Notes under the pieces: model-generated
Databases searched by the model: none
What the model saw: only the letters and a program-made list of their open reading frames with translations
Told to the model about the DNA's origin: nothing
Program-made: the position numbers and the translations under genes
In this document: positions 8,808-18,520 of the stretch, in pieces
How positions within the stretch are numbered: position 1 is the first letter of the stretch
Layout of the letters: each line of letters opens with the position of its first letter
From: an actinobacterium SCGC AAA015-D07
GTDB lineage: Bacteria; Actinomycetota; Acidimicrobiia; Actinomarinales; Actinomarinaceae
NCBI GenBank assembly: GCA_000384495.1
Contig: ARQR01000001.1
Location: 54,551 to 118,550 of the forward strand
Length of the DNA: 64,000 nucleotides
Direction: 5' to 3'

Positions 8808-9635
8808 TTACTTGTTTAATTGTCTTTCTTTTTCAATAAATTCAGTAAATGAATGTCGGATTCTCTCTAAAAGAGGCGATTGAGTATAAACTTGGTCATC
8901 AATTTTACTTACAAAAATTGCATGTTTAGCTGTTGATAGGGCAAAAACTGTATCGACATTATAAATATCATTAATATGAATTCTGGAAATTTCTAAATCT
9001 AAATCTGTCTCTTTTGCTATGTCTATTAGAGAGCGGCGAGTAATGGAATCCAATATTCCAAGTTCTAAATCAGGTACATAAATTTTGTTATCAATTATCC
9101 AACTTACACAAAATGTTGGACCCTCTAGTACTATTCCATCTTTGTTCAATAACAATGAATCTGTGTACCCGTTTTTTTCAGCTAATCTTGTCTGATTAAG
9201 ATTCATTGCGTAGGAAATTGATTTTGAACCAATATTTTTTACTTCATTTAAATCAAAATCACCTCCAGCATGCCAGTGCGCCAAGTGAGATTGTAATGTG
9301 AAGCTCTCAGGGAAGTTTATTAGTTCTTGATAAAAAATATAGACATCACTTTTATCTTTATCCGAGCCTCTTCCAATAATTACCCTCATGTAGCCATCAT
9401 CATAATTTGAAGCAATTGAAATAAGATTATCTTTTATTTCTTGAAAACTAATATTGTTGAAAAACATTTTTTCTGCAGATTGGGCGAATCTTTCCATGTG
9501 CTTGTCGATTCCAAATAAATAGCCTTTATGTATGGCTATTGCTTCAAAAATTCCATCACCTCTCCAAATAGCTAGGTTTTCTACAGGTATATTAAATTCT
9601 TCTTTTGATACCTCTACCCCATTAATAAGATACAT
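8808..9635 (-). CDS. Class IV aminotransferase (branched-chain aminotransferase / ADC lyase family)
   Basis: A 275-residue PLP enzyme of fold type IV. Typical features are the N-terminal NGVEVSKEEF, GDGIFEAIAIHKGYLFGIDKHMERF, a candidate PLP lysine in GSKSISYAM, and the C-terminal ILDSITRRSLIDIA followed by ALSTAKH. The family covers branched-chain and D-amino-acid aminotransferases and aminodeoxychorismate lyase; the sequence does not decide among them. The gene starts directly at the nadE stop and precedes selD, so it lies in the nadE operon. A folate-related lyase role is possible. Confidence 0.75.
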   Translation of the reverse strand: MYLINGVEVSKEEFNIPVENLAIWRGDGIFEAIAIHKGYLFGIDKHMERFAQSAEKMFFNNISFQEIKDNLISIASNYDDGYMRVIIGRGSDKDKSDVYIFYQELINFPESFTLQSHLAHWHAGGDFDLNEVKNIGSKSISYAMNLNQTRLAEKNGYTDSLLLNKDGIVLEGPTFCVSWIIDNKIYVPDLELGILDSITRRSLIDIAKETDLDLEISRIHINDIYNVDTVFALSTAKHAIFVSKIDDQVYTQSPLLERIRHSFTEFIEKERQLNK

Positions 9636-11342
9636 TTAATTTCTTTCCCTTTTATATGTATTTGTAATTGGCATTCTTCTATCTTTTCCAAAAGCTCTGT
9701 TTGTCAATTTTACACCAGGAGCGACTTGATTTCTCTTATATTCATTTCTGTCAATTTTTTCGAGCACATCGTATACAACATTCTTATCAATTCCAGAATT
9801 TATAATTTTCTCAGAGGAAAAGTCTTCTTCAATATAAAGTTTTATTATTTTATCTAAAGTGTCGTAATCAGGAAGAGAGTCTGAATCAAACTGATTTTCG
9901 CTAAGCTCTGCACTTGGTTGTTTGTCTATGGTGTTTTGTGGAATAACCTCCGATATTGAATTTCTATATTTTGCCAGATTATATACATCTGCTTTGTAAA
10001 CATCTTTAAGGAGCGCAAATCCTCCAACTAGGTCCCCATACAAAGTAGCATAGCCTACGGCCATTTCTGATTTGTTGCCTGTAGAGACAACCATTGCATT
10101 TAACTGATTTGATAGTGCCATAAGGAGGTTACCTCTAACCCTCGACTGAATATTTTCATCTACGACACTTTTCAATTGTTCTTCAATATTTGCAGAAACT
10201 AATGTTCTTATATTTTCAACAGTGTCCTCAATAGTGATTTCTTTAATGTTTATACCTAGGTTTTTAGCAAGTTGTTTTGCATCATCTAAGGATGATTCTG
10301 GATTGTATTTTGATGGCATTGCAACACCTATGACACGTTCTGGAGTTAACGCATCACAAGCTATAGTTGCCGTTAAAGCTGAATCAATTCCACCAGATAG
10401 TCCAACAAGTACTTTGTTGAATTTGTTTTTTGTTACATAGTCAGATAGACCTAATTTCAAAGCGGCATACATTGACTCGATTTTATCAAGCTCTTTTGTA
10501 CTAACTAATGGTTCTAACTCAATATTCTTATCATTCAAATATAAATTTGACTCTGAAATAATATCTTTTATATCAAGTTCAACGTCTAAAGTAAAAAAGT
10601 CTTCTTCAAATTGTGGAGCCATGTATATAATTTCTCCATTTTTATCAACCACAAATGAACCACCATCAAAAACAAGTTCATCTTGGCCACCAACCATATT
10701 TAGATAAACAATTGGTACACCTAGTTTTTTTGCTTTATTCTTTACTTTGTCTTTCCTTTGGTTAATTTTGTTTAAATCAAATGGGGATGCATTTATATTT
10801 AATATGATTGAAGCTCCTTTTTTTACTTGTTCTTCGGCTGGACCATCTTCGATCCAAATATCTTCACATATATTTATCCCTACAGCAATATCTTCGTACC
10901 AAAAAAGAGTTGAAGGATTTGTACCTTTGTCAAAATATCTTGCTTCATCAAAGACGGAATAATTAGGTAGGAAACATTTATGATAAATTCCTTTTACATC
11001 ACCATTTTGAACAATCGCAGCTGCATTGGCTATATCTCTGTCAACATTATCATTTTTTTGTTTCTTTAAGCTACGATCAACAAACCCGATTACACCACTT
11101 GTTTTTCCAGAAAACTCTGCAATCTCTTCCATAACCGCAAAATTTTTTCCGACAAAACTTTCTCTTAGTAGCAAATCTTCAGGAGGATAGCCTGTTAGTG
11201 CAAGTTCTGGAAATAAGACAATATCAGAATGTACTTTTTCAGCCTCTTTTAATGTGTTGATTATTTTATCTTTATTTTCTTGGATCGCACCAACAGGAAA
11301 AGATAATTGTGCACAAGATATTCTTAGTGTTTTTGTATTCAC
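9636..11342 (-). CDS. nadE: Glutamine-dependent NAD+ synthetase
   Basis: A 568-residue two-domain enzyme that amidates deamido-NAD to NAD using glutamine. The N-terminal nitrilase-like glutaminase has its Glu (FPELALTGYPPEDLL), Lys (IYHKCFLPNY) and Cys (VGINICEDIW). The C-terminal synthetase domain has the ATP pyrophosphatase loop GLSGGIDSALTA and STGNKSEMAVGYATLYGD. The start is GTG at 11,342, supported by a TATCAT hexamer 6 nt upstream. Length is normal for the glutamine-dependent bacterial form. First gene of the run nadE, aminotransferase, selD, hydrolase, glycosyltransferase. Confidence 0.93.
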   Translation of the reverse strand: MNTKTLRISCAQLSFPVGAIQENKDKIINTLKEAEKVHSDIVLFPELALTGYPPEDLLLRESFVGKNFAVMEEIAEFSGKTSGVIGFVDRSLKKQKNDNVDRDIANAAAIVQNGDVKGIYHKCFLPNYSVFDEARYFDKGTNPSTLFWYEDIAVGINICEDIWIEDGPAEEQVKKGASIILNINASPFDLNKINQRKDKVKNKAKKLGVPIVYLNMVGGQDELVFDGGSFVVDKNGEIIYMAPQFEEDFFTLDVELDIKDIISESNLYLNDKNIELEPLVSTKELDKIESMYAALKLGLSDYVTKNKFNKVLVGLSGGIDSALTATIACDALTPERVIGVAMPSKYNPESSLDDAKQLAKNLGINIKEITIEDTVENIRTLVSANIEEQLKSVVDENIQSRVRGNLLMALSNQLNAMVVSTGNKSEMAVGYATLYGDLVGGFALLKDVYKADVYNLAKYRNSISEVIPQNTIDKQPSAELSENQFDSDSLPDYDTLDKIIKLYIEEDFSSEKIINSGIDKNVVYDVLEKIDRNEYKRNQVAPGVKLTNRAFGKDRRMPITNTYKRERN

Positions 11343-11348
11343 ACAATA

Positions 11349-11354
11349 ATGATA
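11349..11354 (-). promoter_or_regulatory. -10 hexamer TATCAT, leaderless promoter of nadE
   Basis: TATCAT on the minus strand ends 6 nt before the GTG at 11,342, with no Shine-Dalgarno. Confidence 0.5.
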
Positions 11355-11367
11355 ATTAAATGATTAA

Positions 11368-11772
11368 CTAAGAAGATACCGTTATGACAATATCTTTTGA
11401 ATCATCAATCCAATTAGTTACTCTTTTAAGTGAAGGCATTCTATCAACAATTTTTTTTGCCTGATTTGCATTATGCATCATCTCATGAAGGCTTTCAGGG
11501 TTTCTTCTTTTTAGATCAGCTACACTTTCAACACCAACAGCTTCTAAGAGATCTGCATAATCTCTACCAAGGTTCTTAATTTTCATCAGTTCGGCGCGTT
11601 TGGCCCAATGCAAAAGTTTTGGTGATGTTATTCCAGTCTCTTTTGTAAGTAAGGCTCTTCCAGATCGAGTTGATGCGATTTGGAGAAACGTTACTGTAGT
11701 TCTGACTCTAGCTCTTCTTAATTTTGTAGCTTCTGTATGCGTCATTCCATTTATTGAGTCAATTGAATTCAT
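11368..11772 (-). CDS. DUF4332 helix-hairpin-helix protein
   Basis: A 134-residue protein with the DUF4332 pattern of paired helix-hairpin-helix units: LLTKETGITSPKLLHWAKRAELMKI, then LGRDYADLLEAVGVESVADLKRRNP and a tail ending in PSLKRVTNWIDDSKDI. These domains resemble DNA-binding or protein-interaction modules such as those of DNA polymerase accessory proteins; function is not known. It stands alone with its own leaderless promoter. Confidence 0.75.
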   Translation of the reverse strand: MNSIDSINGMTHTEATKLRRARVRTTVTFLQIASTRSGRALLTKETGITSPKLLHWAKRAELMKIKNLGRDYADLLEAVGVESVADLKRRNPESLHEMMHNANQAKKIVDRMPSLKRVTNWIDDSKDIVITVSS

Positions 11773-11778
11773 GTTTAA

Positions 11779-11784
11779 AGTTTA
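11779..11784 (-). promoter_or_regulatory. -10 hexamer TAAACT, leaderless promoter of DUF4332 gene
   Basis: TAAACT on the minus strand ends 6 nt before the ATG at 11,772. Confidence 0.55.
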
Positions 11785-11834
11785 CAAAATTTTTTTTAAA
11801 AACTAAGAAAATTTTTAGGGAGATTTTCCCACTC

Positions 11835-12428
11835 TTAAAAATCAGACTGTTTGTCAAAATCTGTAGGTTTAAGAAAATTAAAATTTAGAATTTTCATTTT
11901 TGATTCAGATGATTCAAAGAAGTCAATCAAATCAAAATTTTTAAATACTGAATCATCACCATCAATATCATCTTGAGTAATGAGTTCAAGTTTATTCCAG
12001 AAATATCTAGGTATCAAGATTGGGTATCCTGTTTCGTATCGGTATTGAGGGACTACAACCTCATCATCATCATGCTTTGTTAATAGTAATTTTTCAATTA
12101 CTTCTGAATTAATTGCTGGTTGATCTCCCATGAATATCAATACTCCATCGATATTTTTATCCGAGCTCAAATAGAATAAACCGGTTCTAATAGATGAAAT
12201 AATTCCTTCCTCCCAACTTTCATTAATAAGAATTGTGCTGTTTTTAAAATCAATCTTTTCAGTAAGGGTTTCGTTTTCATGCCCTAATACAACAATTGAA
12301 TTTTCAATACTATTCGAAACGGTTTCTACAACAGTTTCCAAAATTGTTTTACCTTTATATTCAGCCAATTGTTTTGGGAATCCCATCCTAGACGATTCTC
12401 CGGCGGCTAAAATAATTGCTGCTTTCAT
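11835..12428 (-). CDS. MobA-like nucleotidyltransferase (MocA type)
   Basis: A 197-residue NTP transferase. The N-terminal AAIILAAGESSRMGFPKQL is the nucleotide-binding loop, and LIFMGDQPAI is the metal-binding Asp region found in the MobA/MocA group that attaches CMP or GMP to molybdopterin. Other members act on sugar or polyol phosphates. No molybdenum cofactor genes are in the window, so the substrate is uncertain. The gene starts immediately at the stop of the upstream Yip1-like membrane gene. Confidence 0.7.
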   Translation of the reverse strand: MKAAIILAAGESSRMGFPKQLAEYKGKTILETVVETVSNSIENSIVVLGHENETLTEKIDFKNSTILINESWEEGIISSIRTGLFYLSSDKNIDGVLIFMGDQPAINSEVIEKLLLTKHDDDEVVVPQYRYETGYPILIPRYFWNKLELITQDDIDGDDSVFKNFDLIDFFESSESKMKILNFNFLKPTDFDKQSDF

Positions 12429-13049
12429 TTATATTACTTGTGAAAAAAGTGAGCTACCGAAGCCAGAAACAACTACTAATAAAAAAGCTTCAATGTTTCT
12501 TAGAAGATATACCTGTTTTAAACCTGACCCTAAACAAACCAGTGCAAAAATAGCAGTTCCAATAATTAAAAATATTTGAAGAGGGATTGAACTTGTAAAG
12601 AAGATTACTCCATTTAAAAAAACTGGAATATTTGAAAATCCATAAATTATTCCTACTTGCCTAAAATCTGTCTCTTTTCTAAAAAAACGTGTCAACAATA
12701 AATAAACAAGGCCTACACCAACAAACCCTGATACAAAGCTAGAAATTAAATAACTTGTGAGTAATCCAAATAATTGTTGAGAATTGAATACATTCTCGAA
12801 CTCTCTTATTAAATTATTTAATTCATTGACTGTTTGTGCCGGAAGGGTTCCAACAATTAATCCAAGATTTTCCTCAAGATAAACAAGTGAGTTTCTTAAA
12901 AAGTTTAAGGCAGCAAGACCACTAAACAAGAAGCCAGAAATGTAGATTGCAATAGCAATTTGGAAATTGCTAACCTCTGACACAAGTTCATTGTAAATAT
13001 TTTTATCCAATCTAAATATTTTTAAAATTACTTGTCTATTGTTTCCCAT
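12429..13049 (-). CDS. Yip1-like multi-spanning membrane protein
   Basis: A 206-residue protein with about four or five predicted membrane helices after a soluble N-terminus (residues 1-30): an early helix near 30-50, then helices around 95-120, 138-160 and 165-200. Layout resembles Yip1/DUF1282-type proteins, whose role in bacteria is unknown. It is the first gene of a pair with the nucleotidyltransferase, with no gap between them. A purine-rich GAAGAAGAAAAG upstream may be the ribosome site. Confidence 0.5.
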   Translation of the reverse strand: MGNNRQVILKIFRLDKNIYNELVSEVSNFQIAIAIYISGFLFSGLAALNFLRNSLVYLEENLGLIVGTLPAQTVNELNNLIREFENVFNSQQLFGLLTSYLISSFVSGFVGVGLVYLLLTRFFRKETDFRQVGIIYGFSNIPVFLNGVIFFTSSIPLQIFLIIGTAIFALVCLGSGLKQVYLLRNIEAFLLVVVSGFGSSLFSQVI

Positions 13050-13066
13050 ATACTTTTCTTCTTCTT

Positions 13067-13072
13067 TAAAAT
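13067..13072 (+). promoter_or_regulatory. -10 hexamer TAAAAT, leaderless promoter of DUF1475 gene
   Basis: TAAAAT ends 7 nt before the ATG at 13,080 and favours that start over the out-of-frame ATG at 13,076. It fits in only 30 bases between two divergent start codons. Confidence 0.5.
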
Positions 13073-13079
13073 CTAATGT

Positions 13080-13397
13080 ATGACTATAACAAAAGTAATA
13101 GCTTATTTAATAACTATAGCTATGGTATCAACAATATTTTGGGCTCAGAACCAAGTCTCAGTATTCGATTCGATAATTCCATCTCTTCCTTGGGGTGTCG
13201 TTTCGCTTGTCGATCTGTATGCTGGATTTATTCTTGTAGGAATTTGGATATTTTATAAAGAAAAAACGGTATCTGCATTAGTTTGGATTTTTTTCTTAAT
13301 GACTTTAGGCAATCTGACAACAGCAATATATGTGATTTATAGCCTTAATAAGTCAAAAGGAAATATCACTAAATTCTTTATGGGTAAAAATAGTTAA
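13080..13397 (+). CDS. DUF1475-like membrane protein
   Basis: A 105-residue protein with three predicted membrane helices: residues 3-22, about 40-58 (SLVDLYAGFILVGIWIF), and about 64-90. The pattern VDLYAGFILVGIWIFYKE matches DUF1475 proteins of unknown function. The end shares TTAA with the convergent Fe-S protein. Confidence 0.6.
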   Translation: MTITKVIAYLITIAMVSTIFWAQNQVSVFDSIIPSLPWGVVSLVDLYAGFILVGIWIFYKEKTVSALVWIFFLMTLGNLTTAIYVIYSLNKSKGNITKFFMGKNS

Positions 13398-15553
13398 TCT
13401 TTTCTTAAATTATCAAGCAATATAAGAGAAACGTCTCTTACTCTGACATTATCTCCTTGGCCAATCTCTTTCATTCCATCATCCATCATTATGTAACAAA
13501 ATGGACAGGCAACAGCGACCTCATCAGCACCAGTTTCAACAGCTTCCTCTACTCTTTCGATATTAACTTTTTTACCGGTTGCTTCTTCCATCCACATTCG
13601 TCCACCACCAGCACCACAGCAGAAGCTTGTTGTTCCTTGTCTTTTCATTTCTCGAATTTCAATACCGCCAATAGATCCAACTATCTCTCTTGGAGCAGTA
13701 TAAATATCATTATGTCTACCTAGGTAACAGGAATCATGATATGTAATGACATGTGGTTTGTCACTTGTTCCTACTTCAATATGTCCTGATTGGACAAGTT
13801 CAGTCAACAATTGACTGTGATGTATGACCTCAAAATTTCCGCCTAATTGGGGATATTCATTTTTAATCGTATTAAAACAGTGAGGACACTGAGTGATAAC
13901 TTTTTTAACATCAAGGTTATTCATCGTCTCAATATTTTGAATTGCTAACTGCTGAAATACAAATTCATTTCCAGTTCTTCTTGCAGAATCACCTGTACAA
14001 ACTTCTTTTGGACCCAGGACTGCATATGATACATTTGCTCTTCTGAGGAGTGTTGCAACAGCTCTTGTTACAGGAACATTTCTATCATCAAAAGCTCCTG
14101 CACAACCTATCCAGTACAGGTAATCAATTTCCTCTTTATTTTTTTCATCAAGCAAAGGAACTTCAAAATCTAAATCTTCTGACCATTTCATTCTATCTTC
14201 TTGAGATGCACCCCAAGGATTTGAAGAATTTTCCATTGCAACATATGCCTTTCCTAACTCAGAAGGAAAATCGGAAGCCATCAATGCTAAGTATCTACGC
14301 ATATCAAGTATCTTGTCTAGAATTTCAATGTTTACAGGACAAATTTCATCACATGCTTTACAAGAAGTACAAGCCCAAAGCTCTTCCGGTGTAATTCGCT
14401 CAAATACACTTGATGATTTCACTTTTAAGTCTATAGGAGTTGATACGGTTGTAGGTACAGCAGGATTTCCGGTTTCTGACATAACCTGTCCAACTTTCAA
14501 GATAATCTCTCGGGGATCCAATGGTTTTCCTGTAAGGTTAGCTGGACAAACAGAAGTACAGCGACCACATACAGTACATGCATCAAGATCTAAAAGTTGC
14601 TTCCATGTAAAGTTTTCAATTAATTCAGCACCCACAGTTTCAATATCTTCCGCCTCCATTAGATTTCCAATATCTCTCATCGCACCTTTTGGTCTTTCTT
14701 TTGGACTCAAATACATATTTACTGGAGATGTGATTATGTGTCTTAATTTTGATTGTGGAAGTACTAGTAAAAATACAAAAAAGCTTACAGTATGAAGAAT
14801 CCACGAGATTCTGTGAAATAATACACCGCTTTCAAGAGGTAAAAGGGTGGCAATAAAATAGCCTACAAAACTCCACTTCTCATAGTTAGGAAATCCTTCA
14901 ACAATTATTCTTCCTGCTTCAGTTGTAAGACCCGAAACACCCATAAAAGCTAAAAGGGACAGAGTTAAATAATCGTCCATTTTTGTCTTAGTTTTAATTC
15001 TGTCTTCAGTACCAAAAATTCTTCTATAAAAAGCCCAAACAAGGCCAGCAAGATAAAGAAGTGATGCTAGTTCTAGTAAAAATGAATAAACAATATATGT
15101 TGTACCTTGTAAAAATTTTAAGGATGGTGGCATCAAGTGATGAATCTCCAGAGTTATTGTTCCAGCGAATAATCCAAGGAAGCCTAAATATATCATTGAG
15201 TGCATTAAGCCAGCTGCTTTAAATCTCAAAGTTGTTCTCATGAGTATTCCATCAAAGAAGCTGAATATCCTATCAGAAATTTTTACTTTTCTTTTTTCTT
15301 CAGATCCTCTTGACCAATTTTTTGCACGAAGAGAAAACAAATAACCGGAAATAAATATTGATGATGCACTAAGTATATAAAATATATATTGGATTGATTT
15401 AGGTATATTTTCAAAGACTCTTCTTCCCCCAATAATTTCACCTTCAGGAAATATGTAGCTAGCAAGCCATAAAAATACTACCGACAGGGCGGCACCAGCA
15501 GAAAACAATAAAACATAATCATTGACTTGTTTCTTCGGTTTACTATTATTCAT
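13394..15553 (-). CDS. Membrane-bound Fe-S protein with heterodisulfide-reductase-like CCG domains
   Basis: A 719-residue electron-transfer protein. The N-terminal third has several membrane helices of NarI-like type. Two 4Fe-4S sites follow (CTVCGRCTSVCP and CTSCKACDEICP), then two CCG domains (GCAG and CCGAGGG, with CP-HC-type cysteines) as in HdrD/GlpC. Such proteins pass electrons between a soluble flavoprotein or electron-transfer flavoprotein and the quinone pool, often for acyl-CoA oxidation; the acyl-CoA dehydrogenase at 2.5 kb is a possible upstream donor, but no etf gene is here. Start is the ATG at 15,553, giving an 8-base overlap with the proC stop; a longer frame would lie inside proC. 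Confidence 0.8.
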   Translation of the reverse strand: MNNSKPKKQVNDYVLLFSAGAALSVVFLWLASYIFPEGEIIGGRRVFENIPKSIQYIFYILSASSIFISGYLFSLRAKNWSRGSEEKRKVKISDRIFSFFDGILMRTTLRFKAAGLMHSMIYLGFLGLFAGTITLEIHHLMPPSLKFLQGTTYIVYSFLLELASLLYLAGLVWAFYRRIFGTEDRIKTKTKMDDYLTLSLLAFMGVSGLTTEAGRIIVEGFPNYEKWSFVGYFIATLLPLESGVLFHRISWILHTVSFFVFLLVLPQSKLRHIITSPVNMYLSPKERPKGAMRDIGNLMEAEDIETVGAELIENFTWKQLLDLDACTVCGRCTSVCPANLTGKPLDPREIILKVGQVMSETGNPAVPTTVSTPIDLKVKSSSVFERITPEELWACTSCKACDEICPVNIEILDKILDMRRYLALMASDFPSELGKAYVAMENSSNPWGASQEDRMKWSEDLDFEVPLLDEKNKEEIDYLYWIGCAGAFDDRNVPVTRAVATLLRRANVSYAVLGPKEVCTGDSARRTGNEFVFQQLAIQNIETMNNLDVKKVITQCPHCFNTIKNEYPQLGGNFEVIHHSQLLTELVQSGHIEVGTSDKPHVITYHDSCYLGRHNDIYTAPREIVGSIGGIEIREMKRQGTTSFCCGAGGGRMWMEEATGKKVNIERVEEAVETGADEVAVACPFCYIMMDDGMKEIGQGDNVRVRDVSLILLDNLRKD

Positions 15554-16331
15554 TTTTATTTTCTTTTGAGAGTTCAATTGAGCGGTTAGTAGCTGCTTCA
15601 ATTGCGTCAAACATTATTTTATCAAAAGAGTTTTGAGACAGCGAATTGATACCAGCTTCAGTAGTGCCATTTGGTGATTTAATATTATCAACAATTTCAT
15701 CAAAACTGTTCTCACCTAATAATGAAGGCAAAGATAATATTAATTGTTCAACAATAACTTTTGCTTCATTTTTTTCCATGCCAAGTTTTTCAGCAGCATC
15801 AACAATTTTTGAAGACATTTCAAAATACCAAGCTGGTCCACTTCCGTAAATTGCGGTAATAATATCAAATAAATTTTCAGGGTATTCAGCAGTTTTTCCA
15901 AGTTCGTTAAGACAATTAATAAAGCCGAGGTAATCATCTTCATAATTTTTTGTATAAGGAATAAAACCGTTATTATTTTTTATAGACAGATTAGGCATCA
16001 ATCTTAATATTTTGTTCTTAAAAATATTTTCAAAGTGGGTTATATTTAATCCAGCAAGAGCTGTAACAATTAAGACGTCGGGTGATATCAGTTCCTTGTT
16101 TGTTTCAATAAATTCATTTAAATTATTTGGTTTTATGCATAACAAAAGAACTCCATCATCTAGCTGTTCTAAGCTTGATTTAATTTCTTGTTTGCCACTA
16201 AATGAGTCAACAATATCCTTGTCTGAATCATATAGAAATAAATTTGGTGCTTCTGAAATAGAACCAAACCCACCTAGAAAAGACTTCCCAAGATTGCCAA
16301 TTCCAACTATATGAACGTCGATATTTGTCAT
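15546..16331 (-). CDS. proC: Pyrroline-5-carboxylate reductase
   Basis: This NAD(P)H enzyme makes the last step of proline synthesis. The N-terminal Rossmann motif is HIVGIGNLGKSF, a mild variant of GxGxxG/A; VLLLCIKPNN, the GSGPAW loop and the C-terminal SPNGTTEAGI signature for substrate binding are present. Of two adjacent ATGs (16,334 and 16,331) the second is preferred because TAATAT lies 6 nt upstream of it. Length of 261 residues is standard. It overlaps the next gene by 8 bases. Confidence 0.88.
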   Translation of the reverse strand: MTNIDVHIVGIGNLGKSFLGGFGSISEAPNLFLYDSDKDIVDSFSGKQEIKSSLEQLDDGVLLLCIKPNNLNEFIETNKELISPDVLIVTALAGLNITHFENIFKNKILRLMPNLSIKNNNGFIPYTKNYEDDYLGFINCLNELGKTAEYPENLFDIITAIYGSGPAWYFEMSSKIVDAAEKLGMEKNEAKVIVEQLILSLPSLLGENSFDEIVDNIKSPNGTTEAGINSLSQNSFDKIMFDAIEAATNRSIELSKENKNE

Positions 16332-16337
16332 CATTTA

Positions 16338-16343
16338 ATATTA
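16338..16343 (-). promoter_or_regulatory. -10 hexamer TAATAT, leaderless promoter of proC
   Basis: TAATAT on the minus strand ends 6 nt before the ATG at 16,331; it would be only 3 nt from the ATG at 16,334. Confidence 0.5.
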
Positions 16344-16434
16344 TCAAGCACAGAAAATATTTAAAAATACTGATATTCTAAGAAATTTATAAAAAAGTTT
16401 ACATAAAAAAATAGATATATTATATTGATATTAA

Positions 16435-16456
16435 ATCTAAGTAGATATACTTAGAT
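16435..16456. promoter_or_regulatory. HAIR-like inverted repeat upstream of the heat-shock operon
   Basis: ATCTAAGT and ACTTAGAT are perfect 8-base inverted arms 6 bases apart. HspR of actinomycetes binds HAIR elements of the form CTTGAGT-N7-ACTCAAG upstream of dnaK operons; this repeat has the same outline and position, and hspR is the last gene of the operon. An HspR operator is therefore likely, although arms and spacing are not identical to the classical element. Confidence 0.6.
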
Positions 16457-16492
16457 AATATAAGCAAATAAGGTAAGATTGAAAGGAAATAA

Positions 16493-16696
16493 ATGAGCGG
16501 AACATTAACAGCCTCAACAGTTAAGCCTGGGGTTAGAAGATCAAAAAAATACACTTCTGGAAGAGTTTGCGAATTTGATTCATGTGAGACAGTAATCAGT
16601 GTCTACAACAAAAAGAAATATTGTTTTTTACATGCCCCCATCTCCTATCCAAGAGTGCGTGGACATCTACCAAGAGAGCAAGAACCTCAAATTTAA
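16493..16696 (+). CDS. Mini zinc-ribbon-like protein leading the dnaK operon
   Basis: A 67-residue basic protein with GRVCEFDSCETVISVYNKKKYC followed by FLHAP and YPRVRGH. Three Cys and one His (C-x4-C, then C-x2-H) look like a single structural zinc site. A close paralogue is at 38,068. GAAAGGAAATAA before the ATG provides a Shine-Dalgarno. The gene ends 18 bases before the dnaK GTG, so it is very probably co-transcribed with the chaperones and under the same operator. No function is known. Confidence 0.7.
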   Translation: MSGTLTASTVKPGVRRSKKYTSGRVCEFDSCETVISVYNKKKYCFLHAPISYPRVRGHLPREQEPQI

Positions 16697-16714
16697 TTTA
16701 GAAAGGAGAAATTC

Positions 16715-18520
16715 GTGGGTAAAGCCGTAGGAATCGACTTAGGAACTACAAATAGTGTTGTTGCAGTCTTAGAAGGTGGTGAGCCAACTGTTATTACTAA
16801 TGCTGAAGGTAACAGAACAACTCCCTCAATAGTTGCATTTAAAAATACCGAAGTTTTAGTTGGTGAGCTGGCAAAAAGACAGGCAATTACCAATCCAGAC
16901 AACACAGTTAGATCAATTAAAAGAGAAATAGGAACAAACTGGAAACAAACATTTGAAGACAAAGAATATACACCTCAAGAAGTCTCAGCAAGAATTTTAC
17001 AAAAGTTAAAAAGAGATGCTGAGAGTTATATTGGAGAAGATGTTACTGAAGCTGTTATAACAGTTCCAGCATATTTTAATGATGCAGAAAGACAAGCTAC
17101 TAAAGAAGCAGGTCAGATTGCTGGTCTTAACGTTCTAAGAATAATTAACGAACCAACGGCTGCATCACTAGCTTATGGTCTAGAAAACAATGAAGATCAA
17201 AAAATATTAGTCTATGACTTAGGTGGTGGAACTTTTGACGTGTCAGTACTAGAAATTTCTGAAGGAGTTTTTGAGGTAAAGTCAACATCTGGCGACTCAA
17301 AACTTGGAGGAGACGACTGGGATGAAAGAGTAATGAATTGGTTAGTAGATAAATTTAAATCTTCTACGGGAATCGACATATCGTCTGACAAAATGGCAAT
17401 GCAAAGAATTAAAGAAGGAGCAGAAAAAGCAAAAATAGAATTGTCCTCTACAAGTGAAACAGAGATAAATTTGCCTTTTATTACTGCAAATGATTCTGGT
17501 CCTCAACATTTATTGGAAAAATTATCTAGAAGTGAATTTGAGAAGATTACTGATGATCTAGTTGAAAGAACTAAAGATCCAGTTACAAATGCCATCAAAG
17601 ATGCAGGTTTGTCTATTTCTGACATTGAGCATGTAATTTTAGTTGGTGGATCAACAAGAATGCCGGCCATACAGGCTATGGTTAAAACTTTAACCGGTAA
17701 AGATCCTCACAAAGGAGTTAATCCTGATGAGGTTGTTGCTTCTGGTGCAGCTATTCAAGCTGGAGTTCTAAAGGGTGACGTAAAAGATGTATTGCTCTTG
17801 GATGTTACCCCTTTAACACTCGGTGTTGAGACTAAAGGTGGCATCATGACCAAGATGATTGAAAGAAACACAACTATTCCAACAAAAAGATCAGAGACAT
17901 TCACGACTGCTGAAGATGGCCAAACCCAAGTAGAAATACACGTTTTACAAGGTGAAAGAGAAATGGCATCGGGGAATAAATCTCTTGGAAAATTTACACT
18001 TACTGATATTCCCTCAGCAAAACAAGGCATACCACAAATTGAAGTAACTTTTGATATTGATGCAAATGGAATTGTAAATGTAAATGCTAAGGACTTAGGA
18101 ACAGGTAAAGAACAAGCAATTACTATCACAGGGGGTACAGCCCTAGAAGATGATGAAATTGAAAGAATGATCAAAGATGCTGAGACTCATGCAAATGAAG
18201 ATGCAAAAAAGAAAGAACAAGTTGAAACACGAAACTTAGCCGAGGGATTAATTACATCTACAGAGAAAATGCTTGATGAAAATAAAGACAAGTCAACTGA
18301 AGAAGAAATTCAATCTATAAATGAAAGTAAGGAAAAACTCGCTAAGATACTCGAAAATGATGAAGCTTCGACTGAAGAAATGCGAGATGGTATTGATGAA
18401 CTAACAAAGTCAAGTCAATCTTTTGCTGAAAAACTATATGCTGAAACTCAACAACAGAAGGCTCAGGATGAAAATGAGGAAGATGTTGTTGAGGGTGAAG
18501 TTGTAGAAGAAGATGAGTAA
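16715..18520 (+). CDS. dnaK: Chaperone DnaK (Hsp70)
   Basis: The main Hsp70 chaperone, 601 residues. Nucleotide-binding motifs are [47 protein letters not shown] and [12 protein letters not shown]; the substrate domain begins about [14 protein letters not shown]; the C-terminus ends in the usual acidic [14 protein letters not shown] tail. Start is GTG at 16,715 behind AGAAAGGAGA. grpE starts inside the last 8 bases. Likely repressed by HspR through the inverted repeat at 16,435. Confidence 0.97.
   Translation: MGKAVGIDLGTTNSVVAVLEGGEPTVITNAEGNRTTPSIVAFKNTEVLVGELAKRQAITNPDNTVRSIKREIGTNWKQTFEDKEYTPQEVSARILQKLKRDAESYIGEDVTEAVITVPAYFNDAERQATKEAGQIAGLNVLRIINEPTAASLAYGLENNEDQKILVYDLGGGTFDVSVLEISEGVFEVKSTSGDSKLGGDDWDERVMNWLVDKFKSSTGIDISSDKMAMQRIKEGAEKAKIELSSTSETEINLPFITANDSGPQHLLEKLSRSEFEKITDDLVERTKDPVTNAIKDAGLSISDIEHVILVGGSTRMPAIQAMVKTLTGKDPHKGVNPDEVVASGAAIQAGVLKGDVKDVLLLDVTPLTLGVETKGGIMTKMIERNTTIPTKRSETFTTAEDGQTQVEIHVLQGEREMASGNKSLGKFTLTDIPSAKQGIPQIEVTFDIDANGIVNVNAKDLGTGKEQAITITGGTALEDDEIERMIKDAETHANEDAKKKEQVETRNLAEGLITSTEKMLDENKDKSTEEEIQSINESKEKLAKILENDEASTEEMRDGIDELTKSSQSFAEKLYAETQQQKAQDENEEDVVEGEVVEEDE

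Noticed and set aside
14313..14795. A 160-codon plus-strand reading frame opposite the Fe-S protein
   Set aside because: It is antisense to a conserved domain and its translation has no recognisable family features.
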